Assembly (NCBI GenBank): GCA_020081605.1
Contig: JAHREC010000046.1
Coordinates: forward strand, 89,725-153,724
Length of the DNA: 64,000 nucleotides
From: Albifimbria verrucaria
Lineage: Eukaryota > Ascomycota > Sordariomycetes > Hypocreales > Stachybotryaceae
Direction: 5' to 3'
Shown one piece after another: positions 21,738-33,008 of this stretch. Position 1 is the first letter of the stretch, and every line of letters starts with the position of its first letter. The position numbers and the translations under genes were made by a program. Under the pieces are notes generated by a model. The model had not been told where the DNA came from, did no database searches, and saw only the letters and a program-made list of their open reading frames with translations.

Positions 21738-22586
21738 ATGTGCAATACATTGTCAGATGAATCTTGCCCGCTTCAGGCAGAAGCCATTCCTCACGTCGAA
21801 GACCTCGACGAGCAGTGCGAAATCCTGTGGGAGTATAGAGAAGCACTTCTCGATTTACTCACAGATGCCCATGCGACGTTTGGTTTGCAGCCCAATACAC
21901 TCTTTCTGTGTGTCAATACGCTCGATCGCTATCTATCGAGGCGAGCAGTTTATCTAAAAGATTACCAACTTGTCGGCTGTGTCTGTCTCTTCATCGCCGC
22001 AATCTATAATGAAAAAGATGATGATGTGCCAACTGTCCAAGAGCTACAAGCCTTATGCTGCGATCTGTATGACAGCGAAGATATCATCGCGATGGAGCAT
22101 ACAATACTCAATACCCTAGACTGGACGATAGACATCAACAATACCATTGAGTCCTCTTTGCAGCACATGGCAACGGACTGTGGAGACAACACAGACGTTA
22201 AGCAGTTGGCCAATTATTTTTGCAGGGTCGCTCTTTACTCGCCAGACTTGGTGAGCGTCAAGCCCTGTGTTCTGGCGCTGTCGTCTCTGGCCATAGCACG
22301 AAACATGCTTGACCATCCCTGTGTCAAACACCTCAATTGCGGTAAAATGGATAACTTTGCCTCTCGCGACCTTCTTCAACGGCTTTATCAACCATCTCCA
22401 GATTATGCTCTCAAATACATATTGCATCACATGTCGCCTCGTGTTAAAGTGCTGAGCTTATTTATTCATCAGTCTCGCATTCATTTACCAAACAATAATT
22501 ATAAGAAAAGCACAATGGCTGTAGGTTTTCCTTCCCGATTCCATTCCCTGAAGACTCTCCCTCCCGCAGCATTCTTATATTTCTGA
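21738..22586 (+). CDS. G1-type cyclin, 5' end degenerate
   Basis: 282-codon frame carrying a cyclin box: a LCVNTLDRYLSR helix, LVGCVCLFIAA, VQELQALC, MEHTILNTLDWTID and a second-fold helix with KPCVLALSSLAIA. Cyclins bind and activate CDK. It resembles the cyclin at 31.2 kb in order and spacing, so the two are paralogs. The first exon appears one base out of frame: the acceptor gtcag at 21755-21759 is followed by ATGAATC, where a GAT codon would restore phase. The real start is therefore upstream and may be damaged. The C-terminus beyond the cyclin fold is short and basic. Confidence 0.65.
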   Translation: MCNTLSDESCPLQAEAIPHVEDLDEQCEILWEYREALLDLLTDAHATFGLQPNTLFLCVNTLDRYLSRRAVYLKDYQLVGCVCLFIAAIYNEKDDDVPTVQELQALCCDLYDSEDIIAMEHTILNTLDWTIDINNTIESSLQHMATDCGDNTDVKQLANYFCRVALYSPDLVSVKPCVLALSSLAIARNMLDHPCVKHLNCGKMDNFASRDLLQRLYQPSPDYALKYILHHMSPRVKVLSLFIHQSRIHLPNNNYKKSTMAVGFPSRFHSLKTLPPAAFLYF

Positions 22587-22700
22587 CTTTCCGAAGATGC
22601 CGCCGTGCAATGGCGAGTCTGCAGCCACAAACGAGTGGCTCCCAAAGCGAAGCATTATGACTGGTTCAGATCTCGGCGTGGAAACCATGCATCATGCTTA

Positions 22701-23033
22701 TCAGCAAAATAGGCCCCAGTTGATGAGATAAGCCAACTTTAGATGGAGAATCTGATACACAGCGACACTGTGCACGAGCGCGATTATCGATTTCAAGCTG
22801 ACGTTGTTCCTTTGCCACCATGCCTTGCGGTTTTCTTTGTAAATGGGCATGAACTGGGGTTGAAATTTTAACTCTTCAGAGCTTCCTCCGATACCCTTAC
22901 GCTCGCCGACGAGGAAATTGACCTGAGAGGAGTTGTCGTCAACGAGGATTTTGGTCTGCGACTGTTCCATTTTTTCGTGCAAAAGCCTTGTACGAATGCA
23001 GGCGACGAGATAACAGACGTAGCACAACATCAT
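22701..23033 (-). CDS. Possible small membrane protein
   Basis: 110-codon frame with a hydrophobic N-terminus and a hydrophobic C-terminal stretch (YQILHLKLAYLINWGLF) flanking a hydrophilic centre. No family is recognised and no intron structure could be proven. Reported only as a candidate. Confidence 0.25.
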   Translation of the reverse strand: MMLCYVCYLVACIRTRLLHEKMEQSQTKILVDDNSSQVNFLVGERKGIGGSSEELKFQPQFMPIYKENRKAWWQRNNVSLKSIIALVHSVAVYQILHLKLAYLINWGLFC

Positions 23034-23911
23034 GTATTGCTCGCTTAAACCAACTTCATGAAGCTGGGCAGCATTGAATTGTATTTATCCTAGTGCAAAT
23101 GTGATTTTATCCGTGGAACAATCCACATGTATTTCACAACTTGCCGCCAGAAACCACTGGTAATATTGATGTGGAGCCTCTACGTGGGAGACCGTCAGCA
23201 AGTACGAATTATGTGGATGCGAGTCCATTACACTCTCGATGGTAAATTGAATACGATCCTACTGCATCCTGGTTATCCGGGGCTAAAACCAATTAACAGC
23301 GAGCTCCTTGCCGGATTAGGATTCAGAAGGGAGTAAATATACCTTGTCTGTAAGCCTACACTAAAGCCATTTCGGTTAGAGGATCAATGTGTGCACCCAT
23401 CCTAATTCGGTAAGGAGCTTATTGTCCAATGATTGACGAGCCTTTCCATCTACCTTCAACTTTATGGAAGAGTCAAGAGAACCCAGCCATGCCCCCGTTC
23501 ATATTCTATACAATCAAAAGAGAAATCATCACCCAGATACAGTACCAATACTTGTCATCATTCTTGTAGTTTCTCTCCCAACGCTCCTCAACATGTTTAT
23601 AAAACTTATGTATTGTGCACAAAATGTCATTGACAGTGCCTTGAATCTGAATCTTTTACCTTTATCTCCATGGCTATCTGACACCCAGAGAGAAATCTTT
23701 TCTGGAAACACGGTTTCTGAGCGATGTGATAGGGGCATAGTACTTTTCTTCCCACCTTCGTAGATACTAGCTTCAGAGGGCGGGTGGAGTATGGGCCAAG
23801 AAATATCATCCAATAGAACATAGGATGATTGTGTGACGGTATCGCTTAGTGCTTCCACAGGGGTTCCAGAGGTCAAATGTGAGCCCGTTCCCTGATGGAT
23901 CAATATACTTT
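23034..23911. other. Intergenic
   Basis: No supported gene. Overlapping frames on both strands (23433-23915) carry no recognisable motif. Confidence 0.35.
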
Positions 23912-24466
23912 TCATGTCGCACGGAAGTTTCGAGTAAAAAAAATAAGTTTGAGATTCTCGCCGAACTGCTCGTTACTACTGCACCAGTATTTTCTTGTTT
24001 TTTCATCCTTGTAAAACCGTGCGTATGTTCCCCAGCCATTCTTCTCAATGTGCAATACCTTGCAAATGTCGTCCACAGCTGTCCCCTTGTCTCCTTTCAC
24101 GACGTTGAAGAACGGAACTATATGGTTATCAATGAATTCTGTGTAATTTTCAGCTCGGGTTGTTATCTCATGCTGCCATATATTCAGTACAATATTGGCT
24201 TTCTCTGACTTTCGAAACCTGAGTTCGCCCGTCCTTGGCTCATATTCGTGAGAGTAAATACAATCACGTAAAAGGCTACTATATTCTGTTTTCTTTTCGT
24301 CATGGTAGCGTAAAGCACCGGAAGCAACATACGTTTCCTCTGTAGGAGAACCACCCTCGTTCAACCACCTTTGGTTATTGCAAATCAGGGCACAAGTGCA
24401 ACCCTTGTTGACCACTCCATCTAAGAACTCCGACCATTGAAATATCTCACGGAACGGCCCAACCAT
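23912..24466 (-). CDS. Hypothetical protein
   Basis: 184-codon uninterrupted frame with protein-like composition, including a WQHEITTRAENYTEFIDNHI segment and a conserved-looking WGTYARFY block. No signal peptide, membrane segment or known domain is visible. It lies at the left edge of an AT-rich stretch that continues to about 30.6 kb. Confidence 0.45.
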   Translation of the reverse strand: MVGPFREIFQWSEFLDGVVNKGCTCALICNNQRWLNEGGSPTEETYVASGALRYHDEKKTEYSSLLRDCIYSHEYEPRTGELRFRKSEKANIVLNIWQHEITTRAENYTEFIDNHIVPFFNVVKGDKGTAVDDICKVLHIEKNGWGTYARFYKDEKTRKYWCSSNEQFGENLKLIFFTRNFRAT

Positions 24467-24978
24467 ATTTCTTCCTTAATCTTCTTATGAAGCCAGACTT
24501 ACAACTTTATAGATGCTTCTTTTTTATTTTTTTTTATTTTTGGGATAACTATATATATACACTAGGAAAGTCCTAAACGATCTTTGTGTCATCTGCAAGA
24601 CATAGTTTAGTAGGTTTATAGATAAGTTATTTGTACTGTATTCTCCTTGTTTCTAATATATATATTTGATAGCGAATGGGCACGGTATGGCGTGCCGCGT
24701 AGCAGAAACCAAACCTTAATGCGCTAGATTTCCAAGCTATTTGTCACTCTGCTCCTACAGTACATATTGTACTTCACTGAAATTCATACATATCGGGTAA
24801 AAATATTATTCAGTCTCTCAAAAATGGCAATAGTCGAAATCGATAACGTTTCGAACCTTGACTAAGTAAGTTATAGATATAGGATGACTCTTCACACTTT
24901 TCAGCGCCAAAAATACTCCAGTTGCCTTTATAAGCACAGGTAATCACTCCCTAACATAATATAGTTTCGCAAGCAGCT
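24467..24978. other. AT-rich intergenic
   Basis: AT-rich with TA-dinucleotide runs (about 24549-24560 and 24658-24665) and a TACAGTAC word near 24757. No gene seen. It contains the promoter of the histone variant. Confidence 0.5.
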
Positions 24979-25694
<716 letters not shown>

Positions 25695-26057
25695 TTCAGT
25701 GCCATGATTAGAATCAGATTAGGTTTCAACAAGCCACATTGAGAGATTTAGCAAGCATGTAGGAAAGAGTATAGAAATAAACAAAAATATAAGACGAAGA
25801 ACAAAAAACCAAGCCAAGAAAATACACATAATAATACCCCAGTAATACTATATCCTCCTACTGTATATCCTCCTAACATAATCAATCTTCTTTAGTTGAT
25901 GTCTCTGATCTATTCTGAGGAGCGCCTGATCCAACTCTCTGTGCAATATGGCGAAGTCGGCGTGCTACTTAAGTCTTGGAAGTTTGTCCAAACCAGAAGC
26001 GTGAACGTGAATCTCTCCAAAATCTTGGCTCCTATTTTCTCTCGGAGCAAAAGAACC
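25695..26057. other. Intergenic
   Basis: Includes a short direct repeat of tatatcctccta at about 25850-25876. The open frame upstream of the LPMO start carries no signal. Confidence 0.4.
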
Positions 26058-27038
26058 ATGCTAGTCTTTCTTTTGTTCTATGGCTTGCTTGCCATCTCTG
26101 AATCGCACATGCTGATGACTCAGCCTATTCCTTACCCAGGTTCGATTATTGACCCATTATTCCCCAATGGCACGAATTTTCCGTGCCAGCTCGGCTCGGG
26201 CGCGTTTGCACTCGGAGGTGCCACGAATGTGTATGCCCTCGGTTCCCTCAATGATCTTACATTTAGAGGCTCGGCTGTTCACGGTGGAGGCTCCTGTCAA
26301 GTTTCCATGACTTATGATAGACAACCAAATCGAGACTCTGTTTGGAAAGTTCTTACATCCATCGAAGGCGGATGTCCAGCTCAAGGTCAGACTGGTAACA
26401 TGGGGAGGTTCAGACAGGCTAAACCCTTACCAATATACATTTAAGATTCCATCAGATATTCCCGCTGGGCAAGGTACGATCGCTTGGACCTGGTTCAATA
26501 AGATAGGCAATCGTGAAATGTACATGAACTGTGGCCACCTCACCCTCACAGGCGTGGGGGCTCCTATGAGAATTTTGAACGGCTCCCAAATATGTTCAAA
26601 GCGCACATCAACAACGCTTGCTCTATACCTGAAAATGCAGATGTGATCTTCCCAGATCCGGGCAGAAACGTAGTCCGTTTGAACGGTGCCACAGATGCGT
26701 TTCAGTCCCCGATCGGAACTGGCTGCAACACGGCAGCCATTTCCCGGAGTACAGCGATCAGTTCAGTTCATCCGACCGTCAGTTCTGCTAGCATGTCCAT
26801 GACCCTCTGCCCGAAGTTGCCGAGACCCTCTTCTTCACATTCTGTTGATTCACAGGTAAGTGTTTACGTGAATAAGGCTTCTGAGGTAGCATGCAGCCCC
26901 GAAGGCTTATGGAAGTGCATTGATGGCAAAGAGTTTCAGCGTTGTGTGCATGGTGCTTGGTCTGAGAAGCAGAAGCTCGCTACAGGGAGTGTCTGTGAGC
27001 CGGGCGAGTCATTGCAACTTGTCATGCCACCTTTGTGA
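26058..27038 (+). CDS. AA11 lytic polysaccharide monooxygenase with X278-like module
   Basis: Copper-dependent LPMO of auxiliary activity family 11, which oxidatively cleaves chitin. The signal peptide MLVFLLFYGLLAISES is followed at once by the histidine that begins the mature protein (HMLMTQPIPYP), half of the histidine brace. The second histidine is in GSAVHGGGSCQ, and the axial region is NREMYMNC after AWTWFNKIG. After a Ser-rich linker the C-terminus has a cysteine-patterned module (CSPEGLWKCIDGKEFQRC) like the X278 module attached to AA11 enzymes. Two opposite one-base changes, at GGGG 26402-26405 and CCC 26585-26587, put the middle in another frame; conserved sequence continues on both sides. 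The start at 26058 is chosen because it gives a signal peptide ending exactly at the copper-ligand histidine. Confidence 0.8.
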
Positions 27039-27475
27039 CGGTGGAACTAACGTCGCCATGTGATTGACATGTTTTGCTCAATGGGTAAAATTACCGCAAA
27101 TATTAGCGTCCTATGAGGCGTGCAGTGTGAAGATGGCAAGGAAGTAGTAAAAAATGTTTAATTATCATTTTTTCATTACCGGTATTACATACTATATTAT
27201 GTATTCTTATTTTCTCAAGGTTATATCTACATTTGGAGGGAAGGAAGCCTAAAACAGACATCTCGGCCTATGCCTTAGTCTAGTGTTTGTGTATCGATGC
27301 GGTGAATGGATGTTCTAGGCCTAAGAAGCTATATAGGTTAGTATGTTTAATTGCTGAGGAAACCCCATCCCCAGAGACAGAACCAAAAAATTACTGATTA
27401 TCAACAAGCGGTGCATATAAGAAGTTTATAAGAGATAGATTTAAACAAATTTAACTAATGATATATACTAGATAA
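27039..27475. other. AT-rich intergenic
   Basis: Nothing recognised. Confidence 0.5.
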
Positions 27476-28462
27476 TCAGATATCTATATCAATTGTCTTA
27501 TCGGAAACGCTGTTTCGAAACTTTAAACTACAGTCATTCTCACTCTTTCGAAGAAGAACAATCCAATCTCCGCACTGACCAAAATTATCATATGAATCGT
27601 GACTGTCAGCCGCCCGACCTATGTTGATGCATTCTATCGCTCGTTCCATGATATCCAATAGTTCAAATTTTTTTCGAAGAGTACCATATTCCATACTGCC
27701 AGGAGTACGAGGTTCATTCTTCAGACATAAAATGGGTTGTATATATCTGTATACGTATACTCCACACTCATGCGGATCTTTAGTAAGCGCAATAAGCCAT
27801 TCCTCCGGTGCATCAAGGAGAGCCCAGGCCCGGCAAAGATCCGGCTCTTCCCAGTTATACAGGTATTCTTCCCATTCTTTATATATCATCTTCCTATTAT
27901 GCCTTCGCTTTGATAGAAGGTGTTTCTTGCGGAGTTCGTCTTGACCAGCCAAGGCCTTGATATCCAAGTACCAATCTGGTATTATTCCTCGCTCTCTTTT
28001 GAGAAGGTCATTTTCAGCTTCATATGATTCTATTTCTCTCTCTGAGAAACTCTCTTCTAGCTTCGATAATAAGGCCTCGTTAGGCTTTTCTGGAAGCATC
28101 TGTAGAACAAGTAGGATATATGCGGTAGTTACATTGCGAGGAGTTTTAGATTCAGGCTGCATTCCTTCCCAGATGTTATCTAAAAGGGCTGCGCATGATA
28201 TATCCTTATTCTCCAGGTAGGGCTTATCGGATTCTGGATGAGACATATTGGCGTTTTGATGCACGGTATTATTTAGGTCGTTTTCTTGAGATCGATGTCT
28301 AAATATATCGCGAATCTGTTCAACAGTGTCATATCGATATTTTATTATAGAATCCAAGATCGCTTCTTTGCTTCGATTCTTTGAATTCTCATAATCTGTT
28401 TTAATAGTCGGATAAGCACTGGACAGAATGCTGATAGCAAAGTTCCATAGGCTTTTACCCAT
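27476..28462 (-). CDS. Unknown protein, paralog of the 29.5 kb gene
   Basis: 328 residues from the ATG at 28462 (the frame is open further but without ATG). Family not recognised. It aligns along about 240 residues with the protein at 29466-30308. Shared blocks are WEG(M/L)QP, the LL.LQ(M/I)LP helix, IPDWYLDIK, MIYKEW/MTYKEW, RAW..L.AP..W, IQPI(L/M)CLKNEP, GQCG(D/N)W and the identical tail DIDI. The first 90 residues differ from the paralog. It is soluble, charged and has no signal peptide. It sits in AT-rich DNA, in the same orientation as the paralog and about 1 kb from it, so it looks like an old tandem duplication. Confidence 0.6.
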   Translation of the reverse strand: MGKSLWNFAISILSSAYPTIKTDYENSKNRSKEAILDSIIKYRYDTVEQIRDIFRHRSQENDLNNTVHQNANMSHPESDKPYLENKDISCAALLDNIWEGMQPESKTPRNVTTAYILLVLQMLPEKPNEALLSKLEESFSEREIESYEAENDLLKRERGIIPDWYLDIKALAGQDELRKKHLLSKRRHNRKMIYKEWEEYLYNWEEPDLCRAWALLDAPEEWLIALTKDPHECGVYVYRYIQPILCLKNEPRTPGSMEYGTLRKKFELLDIMERAIECINIGRAADSHDSYDNFGQCGDWIVLLRKSENDCSLKFRNSVSDKTIDIDI

Positions 28463-29465
28463 TGTGCTGATATATGAAGTAATGTAATGTAGCACTTTCA
28501 ATAAAACTCTATGCTATAGATTATAGCCCATAGCAAACAGTTATACTTATATAGCTAAAATAGCATCCGTATATAGAGCACTACTATTAGCCACCCACCA
28601 GACGGATCTAACTAGTTTTAGCCACGATACCTAACTTCTTTCATCAGGAGCGAAGATTAGCTTGTAAAAGTGTCAAATTTGCATGTCCGGTACATTTCGA
28701 AGCCAAAAATAGCATTTATACCTGCAGAATCTAAATATTCTCGACGATAGACTTGGAAAGGATTTCCGAAGCGACTTGGCTAGTCAGGAAGAGGCAAGGC
28801 TCCATAGACTACGGGCCTTGCTAGGCAAGATTTCAGTCGGCGAAAGAATTAAGTTCAACGAAAGGCATTGCCTTGCGAGGGATTCTACGCCATATATACA
28901 GAAATATAGCAGCATGTGTCGGGTGTATAGGATATACACTTGAACAGTAATATATGCTTGAACTACGGATATAGATACCGCTACAGAATAACACGCTTTT
29001 TGGGTACTTTATTAAACCCTATATGTTTCATGTATATAGTGTGTTACATCTGAAAGTGTAAAGACTTCTTATCCTTAAACTTACTGTGCTTCCTAAGGTA
29101 CAGTTATGTTCAAAACCACCTTCCGCTGTGAACACTCTTTGTTCTTTTCTTAGGGCGCAACCATGCGAAATGATTGGTTAGATTAAGTTGAAAGTGGACA
29201 AGTGGACCTCATTTGCAGGTTCATAGTTGCAAAAAGAGGAATCTGGTTGTGAACCAAACTGTATATAATCAATTAATTATACTTTTTAAAAGATGAAAGA
29301 CGCTTGCTTGTCCCTTTCTACAAGGTCGGGCAGACAGCGGTCTTCATACTTTTGTGAAGGGCAACGGAGGTAAATTCAAACTAATCTAGGGTAGCTAGAA
29401 TCAAACGACTCATAGCAACCACCAGTCGACTTAATCCCTAACTCCCATCATTCGCCTCTAGCCTA
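28463..29465. other. AT-rich spacer between paralogs
   Basis: About 1 kb, no coding signal on either strand. Could contain a decayed third copy, but I could not see one. Confidence 0.4.
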
Positions 29466-30308
29466 TCAAATGTCTATATCAACCGTCTTATATGAACCTT
29501 TGTTCCAGAACCTCATACTGCAGTCCTCTTCAGTCTTTCGGAGAAAAACTGTCCAGTTTCCACACTGGCCTAATTGTTCATATGAGTCATGTACACCATG
29601 TGCCCAACCTACAGTGACGCAGTCTACCGCTTGTTCCATAACGCTAATCATTTTAAGTTTATCACTAACAATACTATAATCCACAGCTCCATGAGTGCAG
29701 GGCTCATTCTTCAAACACATAATTGGTTGTATATGCTGGTATATTGTATCGTTTTCCGCCTTGACTTTGATATATTTCGCGAACCAATCTTTTGGTGCTG
29801 TAAGAAATACCCAGGCTCGAACTAGATTCGCCACATAGCCAGAAGCGACATAGTCACTCCATTCTTTATAGGTCATTCTCTTACAAATCTTACTTTTTTC
29901 TAGCAAGTCTTTCTTTTGGTCTTCGTCTTTGCTGAAGAATGTCTTGATGTCCAAATACCAATCTGGTATATCTGCTGAATGTCGCATGATATCATTTTCT
30001 GCGTCATCTGTGTCTATGTTTCTCTTGTAAAGACTTTTCTCCAGCCGATCGAAAATTGTATTATTGATTTTCCATGGAAGTATCTGTAAAAGGAGTAGGA
30101 TATTTGCAGTATGTATTTTGCGATGTGTTTTCGCATTAGGTTGCAGTCCTTCCCAAACCTCATTCAAAATAGAGTCGCATGACACCTTCTCTCTCAGGGA
30201 ATTGGTGTTTTCATTGAAGATATGCCTGGCTATTTGGGTGAGACTGAAATAAATTTTCGGACCTGTCTTCTCTACAATCTCATAGCCTGGTGGAATAGAT
30301 GAAGCCAT
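29466..30308 (-). CDS. Unknown protein, paralog of the 27.5 kb gene
   Basis: 280 residues, ATG at 30308. It shares the conserved blocks listed for the 27.5 kb gene, roughly 40-45% identical by eye over the C-terminal 240 residues. Its own N-terminus is short (MASSIPPGYEIVEKTGPKIYF). There are no cofactor or catalytic motifs I recognise. Conserved Trp and Cys residues (DWYLD, CLKNEP, GQCG.W) suggest a folded domain under selection. The function cannot be stated. Confidence 0.6.
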   Translation of the reverse strand: MASSIPPGYEIVEKTGPKIYFSLTQIARHIFNENTNSLREKVSCDSILNEVWEGLQPNAKTHRKIHTANILLLLQILPWKINNTIFDRLEKSLYKRNIDTDDAENDIMRHSADIPDWYLDIKTFFSKDEDQKKDLLEKSKICKRMTYKEWSDYVASGYVANLVRAWVFLTAPKDWFAKYIKVKAENDTIYQHIQPIMCLKNEPCTHGAVDYSIVSDKLKMISVMEQAVDCVTVGWAHGVHDSYEQLGQCGNWTVFLRKTEEDCSMRFWNKGSYKTVDIDI

Positions 30309-31172
30309 AACGTAGGTCTTTTGATATCTTGTAATTGCAGACTACCTACCTCAATAACATTTGCATGTACAAGCAAGCATTTATATCTTAAAATTGTCAC
30401 TCGCTTCCTAGAATCTGTTAAAACGGTAGATAGTCTTGAAAAAGGCCTTTTTAGAAATCTCTCAAGAAACCATGTCGGAGAGAGGCGTGTCATATCGGTA
30501 TATATATAGTCAAGCTCCTTCCAATCCATGTCAGTTGTGACGAATATCCCCTTTATAAGAGCAGACCCTAATCAGTGGGTGTGTGGGAACTTTCCACGTA
30601 CATGGTAGAATGCAAAGGTTCCAATTGACGATATTTGGCTAGCAGGGATTTCTGCAGGCTATATCGATCCAGCGTATCACTTGTCCTTCTTGCTGAAGCC
30701 AGGCTCGCCTGTACGTGATTTAACAGAAGGACTCCCCACAGTGCATAAGGTGGGCGGTTCGGTCTAGCGTAAAGACGAGGTGGCTGGCGGTGGGGCCTGT
30801 TCAGCTGATAGTCCCTTTGTTGGCAGTGCTTTGTGGTATTCTGCTAAATGAAATGCTGCTTAGGTTTTGTTTCGCTTTCCACTTTTGTCGTTTGTTTTTT
30901 CCTTGAAAATATGTAGGTATGTATGTACTGTATGTAATTGTCACCGAGTACGTCTAAACCATCCAGGTGGAGTAATATCCATGGTCGCATGATGTGAACC
31001 ATTTTGTAGTGATCGTGAACATGCCAGGAATATCTTCCACTCATAGCCCCTTTTCGCCAATAATCTTCTTTGGATTTCGATGCACTTATGCGTCGCATCC
31101 CAAGCAATGATATATATGGCTTCGAAGCCGCTATCGCCCGTGATGGGCCTACACAGGGGCTGAGTACCTATA
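30309..31172. other. Intergenic
   Basis: No supported gene. A GTATGTACTGTATG word lies near 30918. The right half is the cyclin promoter. Confidence 0.4.
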
Positions 31173-32443
31173 ATGGCTTTCTGCTTCTACGATGCCGACC
31201 CTACCTTCATCCGACCAAACCATGATTTGCTCCAAGGACTCGATCCTTCCTATGCCGCCAAATTGATCGCGGCATACAGGCAAGAAATCATCGCGGATGA
31301 GCTGGCACGGCTCACAGGACAGGAGTATCTATCAGATATCATGGTGCACATACAGCACATGGAGGTATTTACTACTATACCACCAAGACACTACCCGGTC
31401 ATGAACTGATGTTTTGACAGGATGCGACTGTTCCGAATGCTGCTCTTATCAACTTACAACCCGAGATCCAATGGTTCATGAGACCCCATCTCCTCGACTT
31501 CATCGTTCAAGCTCATGCAGAGTTTGGCCTTGGCCCTGACACATTCTTCCTCACAATCAATCTACTAGACAGATACTGCTCTCATCGAATTGTTCAAAGG
31601 AAGCATTACCAGCTCATCGGATGCGCTGCATTGCTTATCGCGGCCAAATACTCTGACCGGAAGAGCCGGGTGCCTCGCATGCACGAGCTTTACCGTATCT
31701 GTGACGGCCTGTACGACGTTACACTGTTCGCCCTCATGGAGAGCCACGTGCTCAGCACGCTTGAGTGGACCATTGGTCACCCTACGGTCGATTTCTTTAT
31801 CAGGCTTATCAGAATGGGAAACGGCGACAGCCAAGAAGTAGAGCATGTTGCTTTGTACATTTGCGAGATGGCTCTTTACCACCAAGAACTCCTTTCGAGC
31901 AAGCCTTCGGTATTGGCAAAATCCTCCATGGCGCTAGCTCGAGTGATCCTCGGTCGACCGAATGGGAGCGCTGACGAGTGGAATCTTGCGGACAACGTAA
32001 CCATGTCCATGCTAAGGCAACACATTAACCAGCCATCACCGACATTGGCCTGCAAATACTCCACTCGCCGCTTCTCTAGTGCGTCTCGGCAAGTAACCGA
32101 TTTCACCTTTCGCCAAGCATGCTATGCGGCAAGCGCGGCTGTCTGGAACGACTTTAATACTTATGTCCCGCTTCAGACACCAAATGTAGCGGGGTTTCAA
32201 GGTTGCATTGCGCCTCCCGTCACACCTGGCGCTGTAGCCATCCCATGTTTTACACCAAAATATTTACAATCTTTACGGTCACAATTTTCCACCGCTACAA
32301 TGTCTCATGGCATCAACATGGCCACAAGCCATTGTAAAGATCGTCGATATACCAAGCATCAAGATCAGCCTTGCCCATATGCATTACCACAGAGTAGTCT
32401 GTTCCCAGGTCCGGTGGGATCTGTGGTAAGAAATAAACCATAG
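31173..32443 (+). CDS. G1-type cyclin
   Basis: Two exons, 31173-31364 and 31421-32443, in phase 0, giving 404 residues. The cyclin box is complete: MRPHLLDFIVQAHAEFGL, TINLLDRYCSHRIV, LIGCAALLIAAKYSD, RVPRMHEL, ALMESHVLSTLEWTIGHPT and the second fold with SKPSVLAKSSMALA. This is the Cln/G1-type arrangement of fungi, which activates the main cell-cycle CDK at G1/S. The C-terminal 130 residues are low complexity. It is intact, unlike the paralog at 21.7 kb. Fungi normally keep one or two such cyclins in the core genome, so an additional pair within 11 kb is unusual. Confidence 0.8.
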
Positions 32444-32459
32444 CCAATGGAAAACAAGA

Positions 32460-32464
<5 letters not shown>

Positions 32465-32490
<26 letters not shown>
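32465..32490 (+). repeat. A26 homopolymer
   Basis: A run of 26 adenines starts 21 bases after the cyclin stop codon. It could be a simple slippage tract or the tail of an old retro-insertion. Confidence 0.85.
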
Positions 32491-32492
<2 letters not shown>

Positions 32493-33008
32493 ATCGGAAG
32501 CGCGAAGCTGTGTGATAGGATGAGTGTTGTATACAATAAACCAGGAGTTGCTCGAATAGATAGAAACAAGTATTGCAAACCTAGATACAGTAGGCAGGAA
32601 AGCAATCAGATTAATAATATATACAGCAAAAGTTCAACATTTTCTCCTGCTAACCACAGCTACTCTACATACTCTACACATTAAGATTGAATGAAATGTC
32701 TTCGCAAATCCCACCACATTTAAGCCATGGTGGGCGGGTGGGCCGGCGAACGTAATTAGCCTACGGCCTCAGAAGTATGAATTGACCGAATCATTCTGCC
32801 AATCAACTTAAGTCCTGGCAAAAAATCATGTAGTTCACCTAGCGCGTCAATATGTATTTCATGGCTTAATTATCACCTATAATTCATTCCTCCTGCACAG
32901 GAAAAGACCAGGCGCCTGACATACCTCAGAGGTGCTGGCCGAGTTTTGGCAGTCTGTCCATCGAAAACTTAGTTACACCACTGAGAAAATCCCATTGTCC
33001 TTATCGGC
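32491..33008. other. Intergenic
   Basis: No coding signal found. Confidence 0.4.

Noticed and set aside
32465..32490. Poly(A) tail proving the cyclin is a processed retrocopy
   Set aside because: The cyclin has a normal intron at the same place as its paralog, so it is not a retrocopy.
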